This document shows positions 1-12,951 of a DNA stretch of 64,000 bases, piece after piece. The translations under genes were made by a program, and so were the position numbers. This DNA comes from Hirundichthys speculiger (lineage: Eukaryota > Chordata > Actinopteri > Beloniformes > Exocoetidae): assembly GCA_018398805.1 (NCBI GenBank), contig JAGFBZ010000702.1, positions 195,001-259,000 of the forward strand. Direction: 5' to 3'. Numbering within the stretch: position 1 is the stretch's first letter; every line of letters starts with the position of its first letter. The notes below the pieces were generated by a model. The model saw only the letters and a list, made by a program, of their open reading frames with translations, was not told where the DNA came from and did no database searches.

Positions 1-403
1 GAGCAGCATTACGACATGCCTCAGCTGCTCCTGTGAGTTCTGTTCTGTGCTAAACAGCAAATGTTAAACTAACATGCTCGGCTGAGATGGGGAACTGGAA
101 AAACCTTTTCATACTTTTTATGGTGCATGTGTCAACATGTTGGCATGCTCACCGCGGCATTTCCTGTAACCCTGGCTGTCGTCTCTGTCAGCAGCTGTCG
201 GCGGCTGAAGAAGATGTTGAACCTGCGAACTGTAAAACCAAAAGAAGACAAGTAGACTCGAATGAAAAACTATGTCAACCCTTGGAAGTGATTTCAGTCG
301 ATTTCTCTATTGATTTGCTATAAAATGTGATCAGATCTTCATCTGCATCGCCATAACAGACGAACAAAGTGCTTGACCTGACAACACACAAACTATTATA
401 ACT
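1..403. other. intronic sequence, nothing recognised
   Basis: Lies upstream of the first visible ltbp1 exon. No EGF-like or TB-like exon is seen; the small open frame at 87-323 has no recognisable domain. Confidence 0.5.
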
Positions 404-411
404 TCTTGTGT

Positions 412-1541
412 TAGGGGTGCACGATAACTATCGGGCCGATAACAGGAAATTATGACAACATCCCGATAACTCCGATATCACGACGAATAGTCCCGATAAC
501 ATTTATATATTTTTGTCAACACAGCAGTGTCTCGCTCCCTCTGAGCCTTGAATGACCGGCAGTGAATGTTATGTTCAAGTTACGTCGGCATAATCAGAAA
601 AACGATTACTCAATAAGGAAAATCAAGAATACCCCCTCATGCCAGAAAACAACTCGTTAACTCGGTCATAATTTTAGTAGTTGCTAACTTGAATCGATAT
701 TTGCAGTATTTTCCCACATGTTACACATAAAAAAAGAAAAAAACAGAAAAGACTGAAAGAACGACTAGCAAACGAGGGAACGTCGGAATTTACGTTACAC
801 CTTGAATGCAGCCTGCAGCACAGCGCTGATCACAACAAACATGGCGGCGTGGAACTTCGTTAAAGTTTCAGAAGAAGATAGTTTGGTGGTTATTTGTGAC
901 GAATCCTCCGAGTGAATTCTACGAGGAGGGAAGCACAAGCTTTAATACGTAAAACCTGATCAGCCACCTACAACATAACAATCGCTTCCATGGAGTTTTG
1001 AAATCACGCTAACGTGAGCTAACGGAAGCTAACGCTAACGTGTGCAAGCCAGCAGCAGTCTCTCCTCTCCCTCATTCCTCTCATCTAAAGCTTCCATGAG
1101 ATTAAAAAATAGAAAATAAAAACTACTGAACCTCATTTACTTTAATTAAAGGTATTAATTTAAATGGAACCACAAGCCAAAATCCTTTAAATGTTAATCT
1201 TTTTCAGTTAGTAATTTTGATGCATGTATTTCCATCAGTTCAAGGAGCCTTTATTTTTTTATATCAGTCAGTAATGAACCTTATTTAAGTTAATGTGAGA
1301 TATCAAATAGGTTTGTTTTATAGCTTTACGAAAATGTTTGAGAGGCTTGCCAAGCCAATAGTTTTTTACTGGAAAAAATAAATATCTCTTCATTTAAAAA
1401 GTCAAAACTATTTTTGATTTTGTTCATAGTATTGATGTAATGATCTTAGGTATATGTGTGTGTTATCGGTATCGGCCTTTAGGAGCTGAAAGTTATCGGT
1501 TATCGGTATCGGTTTAAAAAAACAGTTATCGTGCATCCCTA
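412..1541 (+). mobile_element. 1.1-kb non-autonomous hAT element, copy 1
   Basis: Begins TAGGGGTGCACGATAACT and ends AGTTATCGTGCATCCCTA. It is flanked by a perfect 8-bp target duplication TCTTGTGT (404-411 and 1542-1549), diagnostic of hAT-type insertion. Two further copies in the opposite orientation lie at 23451-24524 and 45845-46951. A short frame starting ATGGCGGCGTGG at 841 (24 codons) recurs in all copies and may be the first exon of the parent transposase. No catalytic domain is present. Confidence 0.9.
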
Positions 1542-1549
1542 TCTTGTGT

Positions 1550-2494
1550 CCACGTTGAGCACGCACTATGAACATTTGCGTTGTTGGAAGGAAAAAGGAC
1601 GTAAAACCTTGGGGTTGGTAGCTGGTTGAACCTCCTTTGGTAGCAGTGACTCCAGCAAGATCTTTCACTATCTCCTAACCTAATGGTAAAGAGGAAACCA
1701 TCTGTATTCTACTGGGGATAAAATTAGGGTTTGTGAGATTTACAAATCATTGCATTCTGCTCTTATTTACATTTTACACAGTGTCCCAACTTTTTTTTGG
1801 GATTGGTGTTGTAAACTGGGGATGCTTTTGTGTGTTGAAAATGACTGGACGGATTTTTCTTTGCTGAATCTGCAGATGTCGATGAGTGCCAGCTCCAGGG
1901 GGCGTGTCCAAACGGAAACTGCGTGAACACAGTGGGCAGCTACAGATGTGTGTGCAAACCCGGCTACGTCCCCGACCCCTCCCTCACCACGTGCATGTGT
2001 AAGTCTTACACGCCGCCACCCCTCACGTCATCCGTGCTCAGTCGGACGAGCCGCAGGTTTGCATGTTGGTTCATTCAGACGTGCCTGAGTTTGACGTTTC
2101 CCATCACACTCTGATGGGAGAAGCTGTGAAATGTTTTTATTTTTTCAGTCCTCCTGGTAAATGATGCTTAAACCTGTGTTTGATGGTATGCAGATGAGAG
2201 TATGGCGCATGGATTAAAGCATGGTGCTCATTGTATGATCAGATTCCCTCAAGCATGAAACCCCAAACACAACTTATCTCATCCCTTCTATCACTGAGGC
2301 TGGCAGCACTCTGGAGGATTTTAGGCTCCATCTTGAGCCCAGGTCGGGTCAGGAGGCTGCTTCAGTAGCCCTCTCCAGAGTGATAAATGATGATTTTTAC
2401 TACATTCAGGTCACATTTGGTGGAGATTGTCCACATTTTAGAGACTGAGGGTAGAACATAATTAGCCAAATGTAAATGACTGCTTTTTCTGTTA
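1550..2494 (+). other. intronic flanks of exon 1, nothing recognised
   Basis: Outside exon 1 (1876-1998) I see no repeat or coding signal in this stretch. Confidence 0.4.
1876..1998 (+). CDS. ltbp1: ltbp1 exon 1 of window: cbEGF before TB2
   Basis: Acceptor CTGCAG ends at 1875; donor GTAAGT starts at 1999. The 41 codons begin DVDEC and contain six Cys plus the Asn-hydroxylation consensus [12 protein letters not shown], a canonical calcium-binding EGF. It ends one base into a codon (phase 1). A second overlapping donor (GTGTAA) starts two bases earlier at 1997; using it would change the junction to phase 2, which matters for the frame of the next exon. Confidence 0.94.
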
Positions 2495-5400
2495 CCTAAA
2501 TTAAATTAAATTCAATTTTATTTGTATAGCGTCTATTACAACGCCAATTGATCTTTCGGTAAGCACCACCTCCTCCCTAGTTACTGTTGCTAGGTCGGAC
2601 ATTCTCGCTGCTCCTCCATTAAGGACAATGTTATTTTGCCATTTTTCCGATGCCTATCAACCGTATTTACATTATACTAGAATAACTCCGTGGTGAAAAT
2701 ATTGCTGCTGGGGACCTGCAACAGTGACTCGAGGTGTCCAGAACGTTTGGAGGGACATTTTTATTCTCTTTCCCAAACCAAAACAAACGCTGGAGAATGC
2801 AGCTGTGGGTTCAGTTGTGTCCATCCACACAATCAACTGAACGTGGGAAAAGTTACAAAACACACCTACATTTACTCCAAGGTAAGTTAGCTTTGTTTAT
2901 TAGATGATTGATTTAACCACTGTTTAGTAAAAGTAATATGATTTAGCAGCAGGGAGGGTGATGAGAGAAAACATTTCTCCGTTAGCATTCAGGCTAGCTC
3001 GCTAGCCACCTATAAGCCTGCCTCGTTGTCTACAAATATATATGGCCCTGGATATTTATTTTGTTAGGTATAAGGTGAGGCTAGTGATGTTAACGTCACT
3101 TTATTAATTATATTAATACAATGCTGCGACTGATGTTAACATAGCTCTGGTGTGGGACAGACCTATGGACCAGAGCTAATGCTAACAGAGAACTCATCAC
3201 CCTCCCTGCTGCTAAATCACATTTCTTTTACTAAACGGTGGTTAAATCAATCATCTAATAAACAAAGTAAACTTACCTTGGAGTAAATGTAGGTGTGTTT
3301 TGTAACTTTCCCCACGTTCAGTTGATTGTGTGGACGGACACAATTTAGACACAGCCTGCATTCTCCAGTGTTTGTTTTGGTTTGGGAAAGGTAATAAAAA
3401 TGTCTCCTCCAAATGTTCTGGACACCTCGAGTCACTGTTGCAGGTCCCCAGCAGCAATATTTTACCACGGCGTTATTATAATATAATATTAACACTGATG
3501 ATACACATCGGAAAAATGGCAAAATAACATTGTCCTTAATGGAGGAGCAGTGAGAATGTCCAACCTAGCAACAGTAACTAGGAAGGGGGCGGTGCTTACC
3601 GAAAGGTCAATTGTCTCTAGGCGCTTTAGAGAGACCCAGATCATGACTCCCAAGCAAATATCATTAACTAAAATGATAATATTAAATCCTAATCAAAAAA
3701 ATGGCAAGTAAAAAAAAAAAGCTCCCACAGCGGGAGAAAAAAAATTTAAACCAAACAGTGGCAAGGAAAAACTCCACTTTGAAGAAGAAACCTTGATCAG
3801 GACCTGGATCATATGCCGAAAGCCAGCCGGGTGAAGAAAGAAAAAGTGAGACAGAACAGAGAGAGGATGTTGGACAGACACTAGACAAAATGTATAAATG
3901 ATTATCCAATAACTTTAGAGACTGAGTTCGTTGTTAGTACATGAACTTTTATATAAACAGGTGTAGGCAGCAAGACTGAGATGGTCAGAGGATCAGATGT
4001 TAGTGGACGCCCTGGAGACATCTACACACACAGGTGGAGGTAAATATAGACGCTGGTGCTGTTTGGTGCTTTGGTGTCATCTCGTACAGAACCGGCACCA
4101 GTTCAGCAGCGGTTCTTGATAACCGTCCCTAACCATCACAGATGCATGCTTTTAAACCTTCAAACAAGGTAATCCATCCCCTCCTTGGTTTCAGCCCCCC
4201 CTCCATTCAACTTAATGTCCTGTTGGGTAAAAAAGTCCACCAGTGTCCACCAGAGAACGTCCCACACTCTCCCATACATCACATTCACAGACTTAGGGGT
4301 TAAAGATGCAGCGCAAACCTCTCGGACTGCAGTTATCACTTCTCCGCTGATAGGTTTTTAATCTAAATCCTTAAAAAAAAAAAAAAAAAAAAAGAAAGCC
4401 ATAACATGAATGCACAGCGCCAAGACCAGGGAGCCTTTTAATATTGTTACTTTTCTAACCACAGAAGCATTTTCCTCTTGGTTTTCCTGTCTGTGAGCAC
4501 TCTGGCAGACGTCGGGTCGGTTGGCATCGGTCTTTTCCTCAGGAGTGGTTCACTGTGCCACCGCCAGGCTGGCAGAGGCTGGCAGGGGTCGTTCTGGTTC
4601 TGGCAGCTCGTCTCGGTTCTTCAGACAAAGCCACGGCGGCCGTTGATTTTCTTCTCGGTTACCCTCCGGGGCCAAACCTGTCTTTGCCCATTTGCTCATT
4701 ACATCCAGATGGCCCGCTATAGGAAGAGTCCAAGTGGTTTCAGGCTTCTTCCATTTCACAATAACGGAATTTACTTTGCTCCTGGGAGCCGTAAATGCTG
4801 ACGCTTTTTTCTACCTTCCCTTAACGCTCCGCCTCGTCACTGGCTCTTTCTGGAGGGCTTTGGGTTCTATGTTCTGTTTTACCCAGACACCTTGGCGGAA
4901 ATATAGATATGATATCGTGGACGAATGCCTCTCTATGTCATAGTGGACAGGAGTCTTGTATGGAGGCATCTAAGGAATCAACAAGGTGACGTTTTTGGAT
5001 TGGTAGTTTCTTCAGACACTGAAAAACAGACATAAAAGTGTTTTTTTTTCCTTTTAAATAATAGGCCTCCTTTAAAACCTAAAGGCATACGTACTCTTTG
5101 TTAGTATGAATACTAATAGAATACTGTATTTCACTGAGGGTCAGTGTGGATTCATTTGAAGGAGCTTTTTTTTTTAGGATGAGCAAAGTTTCAGCTCAAT
5201 TAAAGACTCAGCTGGCCTTTTACCAAAGTCATTCCTCTAGTGTTAAAGCAAATTATTTAGAGAGATGAAGCATTTAACCAGCAACTGAAAGTGACTTACA
5301 TGAGGTGATGCTTCTAGAAAGTTGTTTCATTCATAAGTCATTATTCTGTCTTGACACATGAAACCTGAACTAACCAAACCCTCCTGCATGCTCTTAAACG

Positions 5401-8400
5401 ATGCTTTTGTTCATGCATGAAGCATCGACGTGGAAATGTAGAATTATTTTGTCCTGTTTCTGTTTTTTTCCCTTATTTTTCTTTTTCAACATGTTGTATT
5501 TGTTTGTGTCATGTGGTTTGAAGACCATGTGCAAAAGTTTGTGCTTGCTCTTTTAATCCTTTGATGTAAAAACATAAGTAAAATAATTTTATTGCAGTGG
5601 GTCCAAAGAATTAAAACACTTAAACCTTTGTCGTTGTTTATTTAGCAAAAATGAAGCCAATAAAAGATAATGCGGGAAATACAAAGTACTCCCTGACTGC
5701 TTCTAGAAAAGCAGATTTACATGTTTACTGGTCTGGAGCGTTCAGGTTTGTGCTAGCACAATGCCAAGAGGGAAAGACATAAGCAATGGTCTTTGAGAAA
5801 ACCAAACACACCTTTTCAGCAGAAACTAGGCAAGTATCTTTATTTTATTTGAATTATAAGTAAAAACACTTACAGCAACAGACAACATTGAAAATGTCAA
5901 ATGTTTAAATAATGTTATAACAACACAATGTCATTTTAAAAATACAAAAGACGCATCGAGGAATGATACCTGCCTGTGAATGCCGTTGCACAACAAAGAA
6001 TTTAAATTCTCTTAAATTAAAACATTCATCCAAGAAAAAAAAAAAACAGCAATAAGATACAGAAAGTGTAATAAAAGAGAAGTGTATACATGATAGCTGC
6101 TTTGCTCATCGCTGGTTCTCGGCTATTTAGCATAATTTAATGGCTTTTCCTTAAATTAAATCAGATGAAGTGATGCGAACGTCGTAAAGACAGTTAAAGT
6201 TATTCTCTCTGTCAGTGGATCTACATGCTGTCTATGGGGTTACTTTGAATTTGACACATTATTTTTTATTAGTTTTTGGCTTCATTTATGTTACATATTT
6301 AACAGGACAGTGGAAAAATTGTGTATGTTTTTTGGTTTTCTTGGCAAGTAATAAACCCACCATATGACTTTTATTATGATTTTACGCATGTAGACACAAA
6401 GGAATTAAAAGAGGGGGGTGCTAACTTTCGGACATGACTGTAATTGTTCAGGAATAAAAGCTGGTTACCGTTACATGTCGGGCACACGTGTCTTTTTGAA
6501 TGCTCTAATGCTGTTTTTTGGAAATATATTTAGACAGAAGGGTCGTTTTCTCTGGTGAAGGGAACCTCTTTATTTTCTCCTCTTTTCTTTTCTCTTTCCC
6601 CCACTCATGTGTCTCGTACCCTTTGCCACTTCCTGCGCCTCCTCCTCTTTGTCCTCCTCCCGCGCTGCCCCTTCAGCCAACACACCTGCCGTCCAGGAGG
6701 AAAGGGCGCTTGCTTCCGTTTGGTGAGCTCGGGGAGGCACTGTTTGCACCCAGTGTCTGCTCAGCTGAGCAAACAGCTCTGCTGCTGCAGTGTGGGCAAA
6801 GCCTGGGGGCCCCGCTGTGACAAATGCCCCCCTCCAGGAACAGGTAAGGCTACCGGACCGCTCCAGGTGATTATCCTGAACCGAGACTGTGCCGGGCCCA
6901 CCTCTCTAACACCATCCAACACACCACGATCTCATATCGGAGTTTAGTTTGATGCTGCAGATCGATACGTTGTTAATTCGATGCTCCTTAGAGAGCTTGT
7001 TGTGGAAAAAATAAGATCCGATCTCGATGAGAACATCAGAATAGAATTTATTACATAAACATACAAAAATCTTATGTGCACACAAGGAGAAGCTGTCGGC
7101 CAGTGAATAGCAGAATACTGGCTGAGGACTCTTTCTTTTATACACAAGACAAAAGGATGTTGATTCTGCTTACAGGTTTGCATACAGAGTGAATCACAGC
7201 AGGTGGTGGTGAGGCATTTGTCTTAAAACAGTTTGGGTGCGTTTACATGGGAAGTTTAATTCCTCTTTAATTCAGAATTAAAGTTAAAGCCGAATAAAAG
7301 TTACCATGTAAACACTTAATTCCATATGAAAATGTCAATTCCGAATTAAACTTAATTCCGAAGTAAGTGGCTGGTTTATTCCCATTTTAATTCCACATTA
7401 AATAATTCCGCGGTCATGTATACACTCATTCCTGTTTAAATTAATTCCCGTCTTTCTGCGCATGCTAGTTCTCTTACCCGTCTGTCGCGATGACGCTTAT
7501 ATTCCGGCAGCACGCAGTAAACGGTGTTCAAGAGCAGAGACGATTTATTTAATAAATAGCTTGGAGGAACTGAAAATAATTAAAAGAACAGATGGCAGGA
7601 AACATAAAAATTGTGAGCTTTTCAAAGCGGCCAGGTTAAATGAAGGAGGTTTCGCAGATAGAGACGCCACCCAGGTCAAAAGTAAGTGGAATGTTGTTGC
7701 TAACCAGTTAGCTAAGTTTGTTTTCTTCCGGTAGATATAAAGACGTCCGCCCCCCCCCCCCATCCAATCAGAACCCTTCCCAACCCCCAGACCTAAAGCG
7801 GAGTTGGATTAAGCCGAACAAACGTGTTTTCCATGTAAACCTCAATTCGGAATTACTATTTCCATGTAAACTCGAAGGAAAATAGTTTAATTCGGAATTA
7901 TTTAATTCCTAATCTTTAATTCCGAATTAAAAAACATCATGTAACCGCAGCCACTGACTGAATTTACGGATGTCATACAGTTCCTTGATCAAGAAGTTAT
8001 TTACTTGATGTTAATTGAGTTTAGGAAGTCACAGCTGACCCCCGTGCTTTTGTCTTAGTCACACATTATGATGTGTATTGGTCTAAACATATTGTTAGAG
8101 ACAAATAAAATGATAAAATTACAAGATTAATATAACCAAATAAAAATTTCCTCCACAAGCTCAGACTCTCATCTGTCTTCTGAGATAAGAAAAAGTAAGT
8201 GAACCTCTTGGAATGAACTGGTTTAATGTGTTAATTTGCCGTGAGGGCTGATTTAATCTTGGTTACAATAAGTGACAAACTGAAGTTGAAAACACACAAA
8301 CTTTAAAAAATGATAGTTTCCTTCTTCGTTATTGAACACATCCCTTAAAACATAGACAGAAAAAAGTAAGTGAACCCCTGGAGTTCCTTGAAGCTCTTTC

Positions 8401-11400
8401 AGTATCTCTGGACCAGAGACCAGAGCTGGACCACGTCCTGGAGGGGTTTTGGACCATTCCTCTCTTGAGGTCGTCCCACAGCATCTCCATGGGGTTTCTT
8501 TTCCTGAAGTGGATTTACTTAAATGTCCCTCGGCATCATCCAACGTCTGCTAAGCTTCGCCTGGTTGAGAGCCACCCAGACATTACCCTTGTCGGTAAGC
8601 GGTCCAGAACCCCCGAGGCAGAGAAGCAAGGCCAAATAAAGTTACTTGGGGTGATGATTTATTATCGGTAAGCTGTCCGCTTTCTTACTTCCTGAACAGG
8701 AAGGATTTTTCAACATTTTGTATGTCTGTTCAGCGACTTCTTTGTGGTGGACTCATGAACAGAGATGTTTCCAGTTCCAGTGATATCTCCTAACCTTTGG
8801 CTGTCACTCACGTATGGGCTGCCGAATGTAAAAACTTCATTACAGTTTTCCAACTGATATATTTTCAATATTTAGCTCATTTTCTTCACATTTAGCTCAT
8901 TTTACACACATTTGAGACATAAATTATTTAAAAATGTGGTTATATGTGAACGAAAATGAAATGTTAAATCAAAATGTTAAATGTTAAATCTAAATATTAA
9001 ATCTAAATCTTAATGTTAAATCTAAATCTAAATGTTAAATCTAAATCTAAATGTCAAATGTTAAATCTAAATGCTAAATCTAAATGTTAAATCTAAATGT
9101 CGAATGTTAAATCTAAATGTTAAATGTTAAATCTAAATATTAAATCTAAATCTAAATGTTAAATCTAAATATTAATTCTAAATCAAAATGTTAAATCTAA
9201 ATCTAAATCTTAAATCTAAATCTTAAATCTAAATCTAAATCTTAAATCTAAATCTAAATGTCAAATGTTAAATCTAAATGCTAAATCTAAATGTTAAATC
9301 TAAATGTCGAATGTTAAATCTAAATGTTAAATGTTAAATCTAAATATTAAATCTGAATCAAAATGTTAAATCTAAATATTAAATCTAAATCTAAATGTTA
9401 AATCTAAATCTAAATGTTAAATCTAAATCTAAATGTCAAATGTTAAATCTAAATGCTAAATCTAAATGTTAAATCTAAATGTTAAATCTAAATCTAAATG
9501 TTAAATCTAAATGTCGAATGTTAAATCTAAATCTAAATATTAAATCTAAATTTAAATGTTAAATCTAAATGCTAAATCTAAATGTTAAATCTAAATGTTA
9601 AATCTAAATGTCGAATGTTAAATCTAAATGTTAAATCAAAATCTAAATCTAAATGTTAAATGTTAAATCTAAATCGAAATGTCAAAGGTTAAATCTAAAT
9701 GCTAAATCTAAATGTTAAATCTAAATATTAAATCTAAATCTAAATGTTAAATCTTAATGTCGAATGTTAAATCTAAATGTTAAATCTAAATCTAAATGTT
9801 AAATCTTAATGTCGAATGTTAAATCTAAATGTTAAATCTAAATATTAAATCTAAATCTAAATGTTAAATGTTAAATCTAAATGCTAAATCTAAATGCTAA
9901 ATCTAAATGTCGATGGTTAAATCTAAATGTTAAATCAAAATCAAAATCTAAATGTTAAATGTTAAATCATTTTCATTTTCGTTCACATATAACCACATTT
10001 TTAAATAATTTATGTCTCAAATGTGTGTAAAATTAGCTAAATGTGAAGAAAATGAGCTAAATATTGAAAATATATCAGTTTGAAAACTGTAATCAAGTTT
10101 TTACATTCGGAAGCCCATAGTCGCTGCAGCACTAAACTGTCTCCATTTATAGGTAGTTTGTCTAACTGATGGATACCTTGGAAATTAAAAAAAAGACTAC
10201 AAGACTACTGCGGAAATGTTTTTTGGACTATTGAAGCATAAGTTTAATCGCTCAATTAGGATCCTTATCATCATGTATGGAGCAAAATAAGAGCAGATTA
10301 CCGGCATTAAAACCTGTCATTTTCTAAGTGCAGCCTCACTCAGCAGTGAGTGTTGATTTAAACTGTCATTAAGTGGAAGCTCACCACAGCATTTAAAATG
10401 TTATCTACAGGTGTAAATGTATGCACTTTACCCTTAGAGCTGAATTAATTTACCTGCATTTCAGTTCATACCTACTGTTCTGAGTTCTGTTCAAAGTAGG
10501 ACTTCAGGGACACAGAAAGTGCTTCTACCCGAAAAGCATTTATCACAAATCAATTTAATGTCCTATTTTTTGACCGTGAAGCCGTCGCTTGGCCAATCTC
10601 CATAATTGTCTTCCTCTTCGATACAAAGAGTTATTCTGGTTCTCCTGCCTTCGACCCGTATTTTCCACGGCGCACAGGCAGCTCTGTGGACGCCACCGGA
10701 TAGACGTGCAACCAGTCGGAGGAACAAAGCGCGCCATGTACGCGGGGCGCCGTCCAAAAATGGCATCCGGCGGTGTAGAAACGCCAGTGAATGACTGTTG
10801 TCAGTGTTTGAGTCAAAAACCTGTCAGTCCAAGGTGTTATTAGAAATTCTGCAGCCATCTTTTTTTTTTTTTTAAAGTAATGGGTCTTGGACGCTCCTGT
10901 ATGAGTCATCGCAAAAAAAAAAAAAAAAAAAAAAAAGACAAACACCCTGTTGTAATTGATTCTGTACTGGTTTGTGTAAGTCCTGTACTGGTGGAGAAGG
11001 CTGTGAATGGGAGCGGTACCAGACCCATTTCACCAGAGAGAGAATGGGAGTGAAGTGAATGGGTTCTGGCCCGGCTGGTGCCTCAGCCTTTTAGCCCGGT
11101 ACCAGCCCACGGCCCGGCTGAGTAGTTGCCTTTAGAGAACATCAGCAGCCTTTAGCAGCTGCTGCCGTCGCTCTCACTGCCTCCCTCTTTTATTTCCAAG
11201 CATATCAGTCTATCGGTGTAATTTACTCTGGCTGTTAATGTTGGCGCGTACAAGTAGCTGCATTCCTTTCCTGTGCAGTTTACTGAGATAAAGTCATTTC
11301 ATGATACTACTACAGCTTTATATCATTTTCGCTCCCTTCCATATCAGCTTTTCCTCAACAATGCAGACAAAAAAGGTTTTCAAGTATTCCATCTGGGGGA

Positions 11401-12905
11401 AAGATGCAAGAAAACGTCTTTAACATTTAAAAGTGCCCAGAATTCCAGTGGGCCCTTTTTTTCAGACGAGTCATTACCGGGGCTAATGGCTGCCGTGAAA
11501 AAAAGATCAAGAACTCCTTTAGGAAATGGTAGAACTTTAATTAAACACCGCCGTCTGTGTGGCTTTCCAGCGGTCCGATCTTTGTGGTGCAATAACCAGA
11601 CAGAAGCTTCGTGCAGCAGTTTTAAAACAAACAGGGCTGATGTTTCGTTCATTCACAGGGTCATTTAACAGCTTTTACAAAGAGGCAAAGAGTGACACCT
11701 TTATAGAAGATGTTTCATATCAAGCAGCAAACTGAAGGTCATAATTCAATTGGTTTGCTTACAGTTACTGAAACTGACCTAAATCTAAATCTAGACCTGT
11801 TGAAATACTTGTTCTAGAAAATACAGTATCACGAGCAAAAAAAAAAAAGTTGGGACAATATAGAATGCTAAGTGATTCTTCCATTTACTTTAACTTTTTT
11901 TTTTTTTAACCATAGTCTTTATAAAGGACTGGCCAATCCTCCTGGGACCTCACCTGTTGGGCCCAACTGTCCAACTGGCTAGTGGTGAAGCTAATGTGGA
12001 AGTGAGGAAAAACATGCAGTTCCTTGACTGACCACTGGGGGGCTGTTTCCGAAAACGATTCCTCTTCTTCAAAATCTCCACTGACGTCCATATTCAAATG
12101 TCTAATTTTGCAGCAGAAATAAATTCCCTTATTTGGAGTATGGGTTAAAAAAAAACAGTTGTGGTCTCACTAGCTGCATAGCAACTGTATGGTGGGGTGA
12201 TATCTCTTTTTTGTACCAGATCAGGGTAAAATGATTAAGAGCAACAAGTGCTCTTTTGATTGATGGAACCCAGTCGTGACTTGACCTTTGAGCTGTTAAT
12301 AAAGACCTAGCAGGGCAGTAATTTTATTGTTGTGCTCTTAGCCGTACAAAGCAAAAGCATCCTGACGCAGCTATCTTTGCTTCCGTTTGAAGCTGGTCTC
12401 GTGGTAATTTATTAACGCTGTAGCAGTAGTAAGTGTTCCTGACACTCTGCACTAAATCAAGCCTTTTGACGCTGAAATCAGGCATTGAAAGTCACTAAAA
12501 TGCCACATGTTTGCATCATTCATGTTTCCAAGAGCAGATCCGGACCCTTAAAACAGTGAGAAGCATGAATTGCGTGAATAAACCGCAAAGACTTTGTCCC
12601 TACAGATTGTGTTCTGACCATTTCATCAAAGGTAGAACTAATAATTTCTGTGCTTATAGTTTTGACTCTTTAATTTAACGTTTCTCAAATCAAATCAGGA
12701 AAGATTACCATAGACGGACATCACTACCTAGCCTAGCCTAGCCTAGCCTAGCCAAGCCAAGTCTATTTAATCTACTCAATACAGGATTTGTTTCCTTCAG
12801 TAAACATTCATAAACTGATCAGAGTTGTTTTTAAATTAAATGATTGACCAACATTTGAAAGTAAAAGAATCCCATTGTCCAGGTTGGGGGTATGTTTGTG
12901 GGATG

Positions 12906-12951
<46 letters not shown>

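Larger units (their letters stand above)
6993..8150. mobile_element. dispersed repeat, copy A, split by a Harbinger-like element
   Basis: 6993-7231 (TTGTGGAAAAAATAAGATCC) and 7953-8150 (AAGAAGTTATTTACTTGATG) are the two halves of one repeat whose unsplit copy lies at 31947-32340. Comparing the copies marks 7235-7952 as the later insertion. Family not named. Confidence 0.65.

Noticed and set aside
4905..4945. VDECLSMS, resembling a cbEGF start
   Set aside because: Stop codon after eight residues, no further Cys pattern, and no acceptor in the right phase.
8960..9967. CRISPR-like regular repeats
   Set aside because: Short words without unique spacers, in a vertebrate intron, enclosed by transposon arms.
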